Made by a program: the position numbers and the translations under genes
Assembly (NCBI GenBank): GCA_017546725.1
Contig: JAFYRX010000058.1
Location: 1-50,990 of the forward strand
DNA from: Alistipes sp.
GTDB taxonomy: Bacteria > Bacteroidota > Bacteroidia > Bacteroidales > Rikenellaceae
Direction of reading: 5' to 3'
Length of the DNA: 50,990 nucleotides
The notes under the pieces: generated by a model
What the model was told of the DNA's origin: nothing
The model's input: only the letters and a program-made list of their open reading frames with translations
The model's database searches: none
Shown: piece by piece, positions 39,474 through 47,254 of the stretch
Layout: the number at the start of each line of letters is the position of its first letter
How positions within the stretch are numbered: the first letter of the stretch is position 1

Positions 39474-41756
39474 CTAAATAGCCACCTGCGCCTTAAGGCT
39501 GATATTATCAGAAGCGCCACCAACCAAAATCTCGATATTACCATTCTCGAGCATCCAGGTGTCGGCATCTACATCCCAATAACGAAGGCTCTCGACGGGA
39601 ATCTCTACTGTTACGCGCTGAGTCTGACCTGCAGCAACTGTTGTGCGCTTAAAGCCCTTCAACTCCTTTACGGGCCACTCAACCTTTGCATCCAAACGTG
39701 TCACATACACCTGTGCAACCTCGTCGGCATCCATTGCGCCCTTATTTGTAATGTCGAATGAAACGGCTATAATGTCACTTGCCTTATACTCCTTTTTGTC
39801 GGTTGCTATGTTTGCATACTCAAAATCGACATACGACAATCCGTGACCGAAAGCATACATTACAGGCACCTGCTTTGTATCAAACCAGCGATAACCTACA
39901 TATTGTCCCTCTGTGTAGTGAGCATCGGGTGCAGGACGTTGCATACGGCGGTTTTGACCACCTGTGATATCGTCGCGGTGTGCTGCTGCAAATACGTCTG
40001 TCGCAGCCTCAGCCTTCTGCGGGAAGTTGCCCATAGCATAAGCGGGTGAATCCTCCAATTTGATGGGGAATGTGAACGGCAACTTGCCAGAGGGAGCAAT
40101 CTCTCCGTAGAGAATGTCAGCCAAGGCGTGGCCGCCCTCCAAACCGTTCCACCAGCCCTGAACGATAGATTTTGAATACTTCCCCAACTCCTGCAAGTCG
40201 CAAGGACCTCCCGAGATGATAACGCTGACAATATTGGGATTAACCTCTGCCAAAGCCTTTACAATCTCTTCCTGACCTACGGGCAACTTGATATCTTGAC
40301 GATCACTACCCTCTGTCTCGATAAATTTGTTTGTACCGCAGAAGAAGAGCACCAGGTCGGCCTCTTTAGCCGCAGCGACAGCCTCCTTTAACAACTCTGC
40401 GTCAGCGGCCTCGTCGATATCCAATGCTATGTCGTTTGCAATATTCGCGTTGCCGCCATTGCCACCACGCATACGCATCATCATACGACCGAACATTCCC
40501 AAATAATTCTTGTATGCAGCCGCGTAATTAATTTCGAAACGGCCATTTGAGCGATTCTGCAAACCCTGCAACGGTGTAATCTCGTAAGGTGTTTTTACAC
40601 CAGCACCCATACCACCTGCGGCAGTTGTAGCAATGGCGTTACGGCCAATAACTGCAATTTTCTTTACCTTCTCGCTATTGATAGGTAACAAACCACCCTC
40701 GTTCTTGAGCAATACAATCGACTTTGTTGCAACATTGTATGCTGTCTGGCGACTCTCGGGCTGTGATGTCTGTACTGTGTTGGCTACGTTTTCGGGGATA
40801 GGCTCAATCGCAAAACGAAGACGCAATATCTCGCGAACACGGTCATTTACAATATCCTCCGAGAGTTTGCCTGCGCGGATTGAGTCAATGAGGGGCTGAC
40901 CGAAATAGTTGTCGCCTGTCATCTGTACATTCAATCCGCCGAGTGCTGCACCCATAGTGCTGTGGGTGCCGCCCCAATCCGAAACGGTCATACCCTTGAA
41001 ACCCCAATCTCTACGCAAAATCTCGTTATTGAGTACGAAGTTCTCTGTGCCGTAATAACCGTTAACCTTGTTGTATGCGGGCATAACTGACATCGCACCA
41101 CCCTTTACTACTGCATCCTCGAAAGGCTTGAGGTAAATCTCGCGCATCGTACGTTCGTCGATGATAACATTTACTGAGCCGCGGTTTGTCTCCTGATTGT
41201 TCAATGCATAGTGCTTAACACAAGCGGCCGTTCCTGCATCCTGCATACCGATAGTATATTGTACTGCGAGTTCAGCCGCCAATACTGGGTCTTCCGAGAA
41301 ATACTCATATGTACGACCTCCGACGGGCAAACGCTGAATATTGATAGCCGGACCGAGCATAATGTCCTTACCGCGCAAACGAGCCTCTACACCGATGCCG
41401 TTACCATAGGCATAAGCCAATTCGGGCGACCAAGTTGCTGCCAAAGCCGAGCCTGTGGGGAAGTATGTAGCCGAGTCGAGTGACCAGCCTTTGGCACGGA
41501 AACCGTCGCCTACCTCCTCGCGTACACCGAAAGGTCCATCGGCATATTTGATGTCTTGAATACCAAGGCGAGGTACACCTTCTGACGACATAATCGTCTT
41601 GCTGTGCATCATCTCGACTTTCTCTTCGAGAGTCATCTCAGCGATGATTTCGTTGATTTTCTTGTCGTTAACCGTTAAACGGTCTTGTGGCGAAAGTGGC
41701 TTCGAGCAAGAGTGTGCCAAAGCGCATAACGCACAAAATAGAATAATTCTTTTCAT
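39474..41756 (-). CDS. glycoside hydrolase family 3 protein (beta-glucosidase-like)
   Basis: The 760-residue protein has a lipobox-like signal (ALAHSCSK). It holds the GH3 N-terminal barrel with LGPAINIQRLPVGGRTYEYFSEDPVL, KHYALNNQETNRGS and the nucleophile Asp in GMTVSDWGGTHST. The second GH3 domain carries KIAVIGRNAIATTAAGG and the loop FFCGTNKFIETEGSDRQDIKLP. A C-terminal fibronectin type III-like domain spans about residues 670-755 (VSFDITNKGAMDADEVAQVYV). It hydrolyses beta-glucosides or related oligosaccharides in the periplasm. It is monocistronic, with TAATTTTG at 41842-41849 on the minus strand as its likely promoter and a terminator at 39411-39448. Confidence 0.93.
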   Translation of the reverse strand: MKRIILFCALCALAHSCSKPLSPQDRLTVNDKKINEIIAEMTLEEKVEMMHSKTIMSSEGVPRLGIQDIKYADGPFGVREEVGDGFRAKGWSLDSATYFPTGSALAATWSPELAYAYGNGIGVEARLRGKDIMLGPAINIQRLPVGGRTYEYFSEDPVLAAELAVQYTIGMQDAGTAACVKHYALNNQETNRGSVNVIIDERTMREIYLKPFEDAVVKGGAMSVMPAYNKVNGYYGTENFVLNNEILRRDWGFKGMTVSDWGGTHSTMGAALGGLNVQMTGDNYFGQPLIDSIRAGKLSEDIVNDRVREILRLRFAIEPIPENVANTVQTSQPESRQTAYNVATKSIVLLKNEGGLLPINSEKVKKIAVIGRNAIATTAAGGMGAGVKTPYEITPLQGLQNRSNGRFEINYAAAYKNYLGMFGRMMMRMRGGNGGNANIANDIALDIDEAADAELLKEAVAAAKEADLVLFFCGTNKFIETEGSDRQDIKLPVGQEEIVKALAEVNPNIVSVIISGGPCDLQELGKYSKSIVQGWWNGLEGGHALADILYGEIAPSGKLPFTFPIKLEDSPAYAMGNFPQKAEAATDVFAAAHRDDITGGQNRRMQRPAPDAHYTEGQYVGYRWFDTKQVPVMYAFGHGLSYVDFEYANIATDKKEYKASDIIAVSFDITNKGAMDADEVAQVYVTRLDAKVEWPVKELKGFKRTTVAAGQTQRVTVEIPVESLRYWDVDADTWMLENGNIEILVGGASDNISLKAQVAI

Positions 41757-41841
41757 AAGGTTTCTATGTATTTAGTGATTAATAATTAGTCTTTTAGTAT
41801 TTTCTCCCAAGAATCTCGCTCACAATATATCTTAATGTGTA

Positions 41842-41849
41842 CAAAATTA
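41842..41849 (-). promoter_or_regulatory. -7 promoter element of the GH3 gene
   Basis: The minus strand reads TAATTTTG, giving a leader of about 80 bases. Confidence 0.45.
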
Positions 41850-41942
41850 GAAATAATATATTGATTTTTCAATTATTGGATGCTGTAAATATTTATAAGG
41901 TAAGGCAAATAGTGTGTCAGGAGTGAAGAATTTGTCAGATTC

Positions 41943-42290
41943 TTATATGCCTAATGCCCTCTCCCACTCTTTTCTTCCCGCGTCGGTCATCAGGCCGCGC
42001 TTTTCTAGGTCGGCACAACGTTGTTTGTTGAGTTCGGTCCAATGGCTACCCTTGCGGCGTGGTGAAAGACGTTGCACAAGGCGACCATCGGGCAAGCGCT
42101 TCATAGTTGAGTCAATCCACCCAAAGCACAGAGCCTCCTCCACTACGTCAATATATGCTATAGCGTCCCATTCTGGACGTTTCGTGCGGTATATTACTAC
42201 CCAGCAACAACGCTCTGTAGAGTGATTTTCTTCAAGCCAGCCTCTTAACTCATCGCGCGTGGCAAAATGTAAAAGATTTACAACTTCCAT
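41943..42290 (-). CDS. YdeI/OmpD-associated family protein (short form)
   Basis: The 115-residue protein matches the N-terminal half of the YdeI family: HSTERCCWVVIYRTKRPEW, the signature VVEEALCFGWIDSTMKRL, QRLSPRRKGSHWTELN and GLMTDAGRKEWERA. Full-length relatives are about 190 residues, so this is a short form with an ordinary stop, not a broken end. The family is linked by annotation to bacteriocin resistance and OmpD but has no established activity. TAACTTTG at 42313-42320 on the minus strand is the likely promoter. It is divergent from the SDR gene. Confidence 0.85.
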   Translation of the reverse strand: MEVVNLLHFATRDELRGWLEENHSTERCCWVVIYRTKRPEWDAIAYIDVVEEALCFGWIDSTMKRLPDGRLVQRLSPRRKGSHWTELNKQRCADLEKRGLMTDAGRKEWERALGI

Positions 42291-42312
42291 AAGTTTCGAT
42301 TGAATTACTCTA

Positions 42313-42320
42313 CAAAGTTA
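42313..42320 (-). promoter_or_regulatory. -7 promoter element of the YdeI-like gene
   Basis: The minus strand reads TAACTTTG, about 23 bases before the ATG. Confidence 0.55.
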
Positions 42321-42403
42321 GTATTTTGTAGCATATTTATATGATATTTGGCAGTTTGTTGCATATTTTCTTTTGCAAATGACAATTTATGCAATAAAAT
42401 TAT

Positions 42404-42411
42404 TAATTTTG
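42404..42411 (+). promoter_or_regulatory. -7 promoter element of the SDR gene
   Basis: TAATTTTG matches TAnnTTTG and lies 66 bases before the ATG. The -33 box is not well placed. Confidence 0.4.
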
Positions 42412-42476
42412 ATGCAGAATAGTGCATAATATCTCATTGTGGTTTCAATCAAGAAAATTACTAAAACGGTATAACT

Positions 42477-43238
42477 ATGAAACGATTAAATGGTAATGTT
42501 ACCCTGATTACAGGTGGAGGTAAAGGTATCGGATTTGGTTTGGCAGAGGCTTTTGCTGAGGAGGGTTCAAATCTGGTCATCACTGGTAGAACAGAGTCGC
42601 GCCTTATTGCGGCTAAAGAGAAACTTGAGGAGAAATATGGTGTAGAGGTATTGCCTTTGGTGGCTGACGGAGCCGACGAAGAGGCCATCAAGATGGTAGT
42701 AGCAAAGACTATTGATAAATTTGGCAAAATCAATACTCTGGTAAATAATGCCCAGGTGTCAAAGTCGGGTATGCCACTTGTTGAGCATACTAAGGAGGAT
42801 TTCGACCTTGCAATCTATTCTGGTTTGTATGCTGCGTTTTTCTATATGCGCGAGTGTTTCCCCTACCTGAAGGCTACACGAGGCTCGGTCATTAACTTTG
42901 CATCGGGTGCAGGTTTGTTTGGTAAGTTAGGCCAAGCATCGTATGCTGCAGCCAAGGAGGGTATCCGAGGTATGTCGCGTGTGGCAGCTGCCGAGTGGGG
43001 CCCCGATGGCGTTAGGGTTAATGTCATCTGTCCTCTTGCTATGACCGAGAGTCTGCAACAGTGGAAGGAGAATTTCCCCGAACTGTACGAAAAGACTATT
43101 CAGGGTATTCCGTTGGGCCACTTTGCCGACCCGAAAGGCGATATTGGTCGTGTGTGCGTGTTCCTTGCATCAGAAGATGCCGAATATGTTACGGGCGAGA
43201 CCATCACATTGCAAGGCGGTAGCGGCCTGCGACCATAA
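42477..43238 (+). CDS. SDR family NAD(P)-dependent oxidoreductase
   Basis: The 253-residue protein is a classical short-chain dehydrogenase. The cofactor motif is TGGGKGIGFGLAEAFAEEG, the structural Asn segment is TLVNNAQVS (NNAG is usual), the Ser is within INFASGAGLF and the Tyr-x3-Lys pair is in SYAAAKEG. The C-terminal part ends VTGETITLQGGSGLRP, a common SDR ending. The substrate is not determined; similar enzymes reduce keto groups of polyols, sugars or fatty acid intermediates. It is a single-gene unit ended by a terminator at 43266. Confidence 0.92.
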   Translation: MKRLNGNVTLITGGGKGIGFGLAEAFAEEGSNLVITGRTESRLIAAKEKLEEKYGVEVLPLVADGADEEAIKMVVAKTIDKFGKINTLVNNAQVSKSGMPLVEHTKEDFDLAIYSGLYAAFFYMRECFPYLKATRGSVINFASGAGLFGKLGQASYAAAKEGIRGMSRVAAAEWGPDGVRVNVICPLAMTESLQQWKENFPELYEKTIQGIPLGHFADPKGDIGRVCVFLASEDAEYVTGETITLQGGSGLRP

Positions 43239-43265
43239 TTAGGTATTGACTTTATGGATAATAAG

Positions 43266-43300
43266 CCCTCTCTGAAATAATATTTTGGAGAGGGTTTTTG
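43266..43300 (+). terminator. intrinsic terminator of the SDR gene
   Basis: CCCTCTC (43266-43272) pairs with GAGAGGG (43288-43294), followed by TTTTTG. Confidence 0.8.
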
Positions 43301-43480
43301 TTTATTAGTAGTAAAAAAACGTAAGTCATTTTTACTTCAACACCTGAAAGATGGTAACATAATTGGTAACATACTTATCTAATACCATTCTGTTTACGTT
43401 TTATGTGATATTATCCAAGATAGGTGGCAAAATAGGTGTCCAAAATCTCTATTTTCGGTCCTCTATACCCCGATTTAGAC
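43301..43480. other. non-coding spacer between SDR terminator and tRNA-Gly terminator
   Basis: No gene is supported. A near-repeat GGTAACAT occurs twice within 20 bases (around 43353 and 43366). Together with the neighbouring duplicated tRNA segment it could be a scar of an old insertion, but nothing here is decisive. Confidence 0.4.
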
Positions 43481-43514
43481 AAAAAAATAAGCAGTTACAT
43501 TTCTGTAACTGCTT
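43481..43514 (-). terminator. intrinsic terminator of the tRNA-Gly transcript
   Basis: AAGCAGTTAC (43489-43498) pairs with GTAACTGCTT (43505-43514), and the minus-strand side runs into ATTTTTTTG. It lies 10 bases after the tRNA 3' end. Confidence 0.88.
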
Positions 43515-43523
43515 GATTTCCAG

Positions 43524-43596
43524 AGCGGAAAACGAGACTCGAACTCGCGACCCCAACCTTGGCAAGGTTGTGCTCTACCAACTGAGCTATTTCCGC
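43524..43596 (-). tRNA. tRNA-Gly (anticodon GCC)
   Basis: On the minus strand the acceptor GCGGAAA (from 43596) pairs with TTTCCGC, the D arm reads GCTCAGTTGGTAGAGC, the anticodon loop TTGCCAA gives GCC and the T arm shows GAGTTCGAGTCTC. The discriminator is T. CCA is not encoded. It lies 66 bases downstream of a duplicated copy of its own first 36 bases on the same predicted transcript. Confidence 0.97.
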
Positions 43597-43662
43597 AAAA
43601 TCTATGTGAACGTTCTTGGTTTTGTTCTCCTTGCCAAGGTTGGAAGTATTTATTTCCTTTTG

Positions 43663-43698
43663 GGCAAGGTTGTGCTCTACCAACTGAGCTATTTCCGC
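43663..43698 (-). pseudogene. duplicated 5' half of tRNA-Gly (GCC)
   Basis: Thirty-six bases from 43698 to 43663 on the minus strand are identical to the first 36 bases of the intact tRNA-Gly, up to and including the anticodon, and then the sequence diverges. It has no T arm and no acceptor 3' strand. Instead, a GGCAAGG segment (43629-43635) follows about 27 bases later and can pair with the CCTTGCC of the half. It is directly downstream of a perfect tRNA-type promoter, so it is probably transcribed as the 5' part of the tRNA-Gly precursor. Confidence 0.85.
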
Positions 43699-43718
43699 GT
43701 TTTGTTTTGATTGCGGTG

Positions 43719-43749
43719 CAAAGGTACATAAAAAATCTTAAACTCCAAA
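43719..43749 (-). promoter_or_regulatory. promoter of the tRNA-Gly half and tRNA-Gly
   Basis: On the minus strand TTTG (43746-43749) is followed by 19 bases and TACCTTTG (43719-43726), the same spacing and -7 sequence as the tRNA-Asp promoter. The start should be near 43712, 14 bases before the tRNA half. Confidence 0.85.
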
Positions 43750-43757
43750 TTTTTTTG

Positions 43758-43765
43758 TATCTTTG
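43758..43765 (+). promoter_or_regulatory. -7 promoter element of the LuxC-like gene
   Basis: TATCTTTG lies directly beside the -33 box of the divergent tRNA-Gly promoter. The predicted start near 43772 leaves only a few bases before the first ATG at 43777. Confidence 0.6.
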
Positions 43766-43776
43766 ACATCGAAAAA

Positions 43777-44775
43777 ATGTATTTTCTTGTAAATATGCGT
43801 ATGATAGATATATTTTCTGCTCTTGGTGTACGGCTTCGAGACTTCGGGGCTGATACCCATACCGCGCATATTATTGCTCAAGCCAATGCCGCCAATGAAT
43901 GGTTTTCGGATGCTGATATTAAGATGGCAGTCGATGCCATACGTCAAGAGTTCCTCTCGCGTGAAAAACTTCAGCAGTGGGTGGCGAAGTATGACCTCAC
44001 CGCTACCCCACGCCGCCGTGTGGCAATCATTATGGCGGGCAATATTCCGCTTGTTGGCTTTTTTGACCTTATGTGTGTGCTTATGTGTGGCCACGAGGCT
44101 TACGTCAAGCCTTCTCATAAGGATTCGGTGCTTACAAATTATATAATATCCGAACTAAAATCTATTGCGCCCGATATTCCAATCCGAGATTATACCCCTG
44201 CCGCACAAGTTGATATGGTTATAGCTACAGGCGGAGATTCGGCAGCGGCTCATTTCCGTAGGTCATACGCCGAACTACCAACGCTTATTCGTGGTAGCCG
44301 CCATTCTGTCGCTGTTCTTGGTGGGGATGAATCTGTAGTCGAAATTGAGGGTTTGCATCGCGATATTTTCTCTTACTGTGGCCTTGGCTGTCGCAATGTC
44401 TCGTTGGTGTTTTTACCTCGAGGAGGTGAATTGAGATTGTCTGCGCCTGAAAATTTGGGTGCGATGTATCGAGGTAACTATCTCTCTCAGCGTGCATTGA
44501 TGCTGATGTCGGGCATTGATGTTCGAGATTGGGGATTTTGCCTCTCGCGTGAACGTAGGGAGTATTCCGATGCTATAAGTTGTGTGAATTATGCTTTCTA
44601 CGACGATTTGGCGGAAGTTGAAGAGTGGCTCGCAGCAAACGATGCGACGTTGCAGTGTGTTGTCTCGCATTGTGTCAAGCATCCGCGAGTAGTGCCGTTT
44701 GGACGTGCACAATATCCTGCGCTGGATGATTATGCCGACGGCGTAGATGTAATGAGATTTTTAATTGGAGAGTGA
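43777..44775 (+). CDS. LuxC-like acyl-CoA reductase
   Basis: The 332-residue protein matches the acyl-CoA reductase (LuxC) family, NADPH-dependent enzymes that reduce acyl-CoA or activated acids to aldehydes. Landmarks are RRVAIIMAGNIPLVGFFDLM, VMCGHEAYVKPSHKDS-like CGHEAYVKPSHKDSVL, MVIATGGDSAAAHFR, and the likely catalytic cysteine region HRDIFSYCGLGCRNVSLVF. Family members in Bacteroidetes lack the lux context and their substrates are unsettled. The start could also be the ATG at 43795, since the first ATG is only about five bases after the predicted transcription start. The MalY-type aminotransferase begins 3 bases after its stop, so the two are co-translated. Confidence 0.85.
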   Translation: MYFLVNMRMIDIFSALGVRLRDFGADTHTAHIIAQANAANEWFSDADIKMAVDAIRQEFLSREKLQQWVAKYDLTATPRRRVAIIMAGNIPLVGFFDLMCVLMCGHEAYVKPSHKDSVLTNYIISELKSIAPDIPIRDYTPAAQVDMVIATGGDSAAAHFRRSYAELPTLIRGSRHSVAVLGGDESVVEIEGLHRDIFSYCGLGCRNVSLVFLPRGGELRLSAPENLGAMYRGNYLSQRALMLMSGIDVRDWGFCLSRERREYSDAISCVNYAFYDDLAEVEEWLAANDATLQCVVSHCVKHPRVVPFGRAQYPALDDYADGVDVMRFLIGE

Positions 44776-44778
44776 GTA

Positions 44779-45963
44779 ATGGAGAAGATTTACGATTTTG
44801 ATAAACCTGTGTGCCGCCGAGGTACTAATTGTGTTAAGTATGATGCCTTGCGCGAGATGTATGGCAACGAAGACCTTATACCATTGTGGGTTGCTGATAT
44901 GGATTTCGAAACGCCCGACTTTGTGGTAGATGCAATGCGTGAGCGATTGGAGCATCCTGTCTTCGGTTATACTGTGGCATATGACTCCTATTGGCAAAGT
45001 ATTCAAGATTGGCTTTTCGCTCGCCACGCGTGGCGAGTTGAGCGCGAGTGGCTACGATATATCCCAGGTATTGTCAAAGGTATCGGTATGGTGATTAACG
45101 CATTGACGGAGAAGGGTGACAAGGTAATCATCCAGCCACCCGTCTATCATCCTTTTAGACTCGTTCCTGAACATAGTGGCCGTGAAGTCGTGTTCAATCC
45201 CCTGCGCCGCATGGCCGATGGAGGTTATGAGATGGATTTCGACCATTTGGAGAGTATCATTGATGCGCGTTGCAAGATTTTAATCTTGTCCAATCCTCAT
45301 AATCCTGCTGGTATTGTTTGGAGTCGTGAAACATTGTTGCGTTTGGCCGAAATTGCAGACCGTCATAATCTGGTTGTTATCTCCGATGAGATTCATTGCG
45401 ATATGACGCTTTTCGGTAATCGTCATACCCCGTTTGCTACAGTCAGTGATGCAGCCGCACGTTGTTCAATTACTTTCGGTGCACCCTCCAAGACCTTTAA
45501 TATTGCGGGTATAGTCTCTTCGTATGCAATAATTCCCGATGCTGCATTGCGAGAGCAGTTTTATTCGTGGCTCTCGGCTTGTGAGATGGATGCGCCTACG
45601 ATTTTTGCTATGGTTGCCACTGAGGCTGCATTCTGCAATGGAGATTCGTGGCGACGTCAGATGCTCGCTTACGTTGAGCAGAATATAGATTTTGTTGATG
45701 ATTATCTGCGCCGACATCTTCCGATGATAAAACTTCTTAAGCCACAGGCTTCATTCCTTGTATGGTTAGATTTCTCGGTTTTGGGTATGAGCCACGACGA
45801 ACTCAACGATATGATTGTCAATCGTGCTGGTCTGGCTATGAATGATGGTGCAATGTTTGGCTGTGGTGGCGAGCAGTTTATGCGAATGAATGTGGCAACG
45901 CAACGCTCCGTTTTGCGTCAGGCTCTGGAACAATTGCGAGATGCTGTTACAGAATTGCAGTAG
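44779..45963 (+). CDS. MalY/PatB-family PLP-dependent aminotransferase/C-S lyase
   Basis: The 394-residue protein is a fold-type I PLP enzyme of the MalY/PatB group, often a cystathionine beta-lyase. Seen: the N-terminal LIPLWVADMDFETPDFVVDAM, PPVYHPF, LILSNPHNPAGIVW, VISDEIHCDM and the PLP-lysine segment FGAPSKTFNIAG. MalY-type enzymes cleave cystathionine to homocysteine, or act as aminotransferases. With the direct-sulfhydrylation operon metY-metX at 17-20 kb, it may be a second sulfur amino acid route or act on another C-S substrate. It is coupled to the acyl-CoA reductase by a 3-base gap. No terminator is seen before the convergent metallophosphoesterase gene. Confidence 0.9.
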   Translation: MEKIYDFDKPVCRRGTNCVKYDALREMYGNEDLIPLWVADMDFETPDFVVDAMRERLEHPVFGYTVAYDSYWQSIQDWLFARHAWRVEREWLRYIPGIVKGIGMVINALTEKGDKVIIQPPVYHPFRLVPEHSGREVVFNPLRRMADGGYEMDFDHLESIIDARCKILILSNPHNPAGIVWSRETLLRLAEIADRHNLVVISDEIHCDMTLFGNRHTPFATVSDAAARCSITFGAPSKTFNIAGIVSSYAIIPDAALREQFYSWLSACEMDAPTIFAMVATEAAFCNGDSWRRQMLAYVEQNIDFVDDYLRRHLPMIKLLKPQASFLVWLDFSVLGMSHDELNDMIVNRAGLAMNDGAMFGCGGEQFMRMNVATQRSVLRQALEQLRDAVTELQ

Positions 45964-45982
45964 TTGCTAACAGTGGCTATGC

Positions 45983-47155
45983 CTATTTGCACTTCAGGGT
46001 AATCTGCGTTATCGTTGGCGGTGTACCTATTCTCATAGGATACATAATGCATCCTATGCCGTCATTAATATAGAGCCACCTACCCTGCTCTTCGTATAGA
46101 CCACTCCAACGCTTGTATATAATTTGCGAAGGAGATATCCCGCGCTTGCCCAACGGAAATCGCATCTGCATAGCGTGAACGTGCCCCGATAGAGTCAAGT
46201 CGGCTTTGTGAGCCGCCACTATCTCATCCCAATGTTGCGGGATGTGAGCAAGTGTAATGTTGAATAATTCGGCTGTAGCATCATTGTATGCCTTCATAAT
46301 ATCGGTGTCGGGTAATTTGGCTGAATGGCGGTCTTCGTGTAACTCTTTTCTGAACGAAATACCCGTTATGGCTATGGAGTCTGCGCCTCGCTTAATGTAA
46401 ACGGTCTTGTCTTCCAAAACTTTCCATCCGCAATGCTGCTCCTTGTCGATTAGTTGTTGTGCGTTAATCTCTGGCCGATGTGTTATAGTGTCTTTTATAC
46501 AGATGCCAATGTCGTGATTTCCCATAACCGAGAAAACTCCATCTTTAGCCTTGAAGTTGCTTAAAATATCCGCTATTGGTGGCGTAATCTCCTCTTGTCT
46601 TACATTAATCAAATCTCCCGTGAACATAACGGCATCACTCTGTAAACTGTTGCACAACTCTGCAACTTGCGACAACTCTTTCTTAGGATTAACCATTGAG
46701 CCTATATGCAGGTCGGTGATGTGTGTTATCTTATAATCGTCAAACTCTTTTGGGAGTCGTTCCGATGTTAATTCGATGTGTTCTACAATGTAACCCGTTC
46801 GTGTGACGGCCATCCCATAAAAAAATATTCCTGCGGCCAACAAACTGACCATTGCTCCCGTGAATCTCATCCATCCTTTTGTACTCAAAATGACCGCAAT
46901 ATTGAAAGGTTGTCTTGCGATGGCTGTTACCATATATGTGAAGTGTATCCACATCGATGTCATTATCAGAGATGTACTGTTGTCTTTGAAACAGAGACCT
47001 ACGAGTGAAAAAATCAACGGCAACAAATCAGTAGCCCACATCGTGCCCAAATACCATTTGGCCCAACGCTTAAACTCTCGCCCGAAAAATATCTGTGTTG
47101 CCTTGTAGTCCAACCCGACCATCACGGCCGAGCAAAATATAATCACCCAAATCAT
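45983..47155 (-). CDS. membrane-anchored metallophosphoesterase, second copy
   Basis: The 390-residue protein has hydrophobic segments in the first 130 residues (for example MIWVIIFCSAVMVGLDY and FTGAMVSLLAAGIFFYGMAV) followed by a calcineurin-like phosphoesterase domain. Metal-binding motifs are ITDLHIGSMVNP, MFTGDLINV, VMGNHDIG and LSGHVHAMQMRFPLGKRG. It resembles the protein at 29482-30597 in architecture but differs clearly in sequence, so the two are distant paralogues. A TATCTTTG element on the minus strand at 47221-47228 is its likely promoter, next to the opposed promoter of the porin gene. Confidence 0.9.
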   Translation of the reverse strand: MIWVIIFCSAVMVGLDYKATQIFFGREFKRWAKWYLGTMWATDLLPLIFSLVGLCFKDNSTSLIMTSMWIHFTYMVTAIARQPFNIAVILSTKGWMRFTGAMVSLLAAGIFFYGMAVTRTGYIVEHIELTSERLPKEFDDYKITHITDLHIGSMVNPKKELSQVAELCNSLQSDAVMFTGDLINVRQEEITPPIADILSNFKAKDGVFSVMGNHDIGICIKDTITHRPEINAQQLIDKEQHCGWKVLEDKTVYIKRGADSIAITGISFRKELHEDRHSAKLPDTDIMKAYNDATAELFNITLAHIPQHWDEIVAAHKADLTLSGHVHAMQMRFPLGKRGISPSQIIYKRWSGLYEEQGRWLYINDGIGCIMYPMRIGTPPTITQITLKCK

Positions 47156-47220
47156 CTCTTCTATATAATATTCAGCCTATTCTACGCCGCTCTTTGGCAT
47201 AGGAGTTGCTTTTACTTTGG

Positions 47221-47228
47221 CAAAGATA
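47221..47228 (-). promoter_or_regulatory. -7 promoter element of the second metallophosphoesterase gene
   Basis: The minus strand reads TATCTTTG. On the plus strand it overlaps the palindrome CTTTGGCAAAG, so the divergent start regions of this gene and the porin gene touch. Confidence 0.55.
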
Positions 47229-47254
47229 GTTATTTTAATTAAAACGACTTTACT

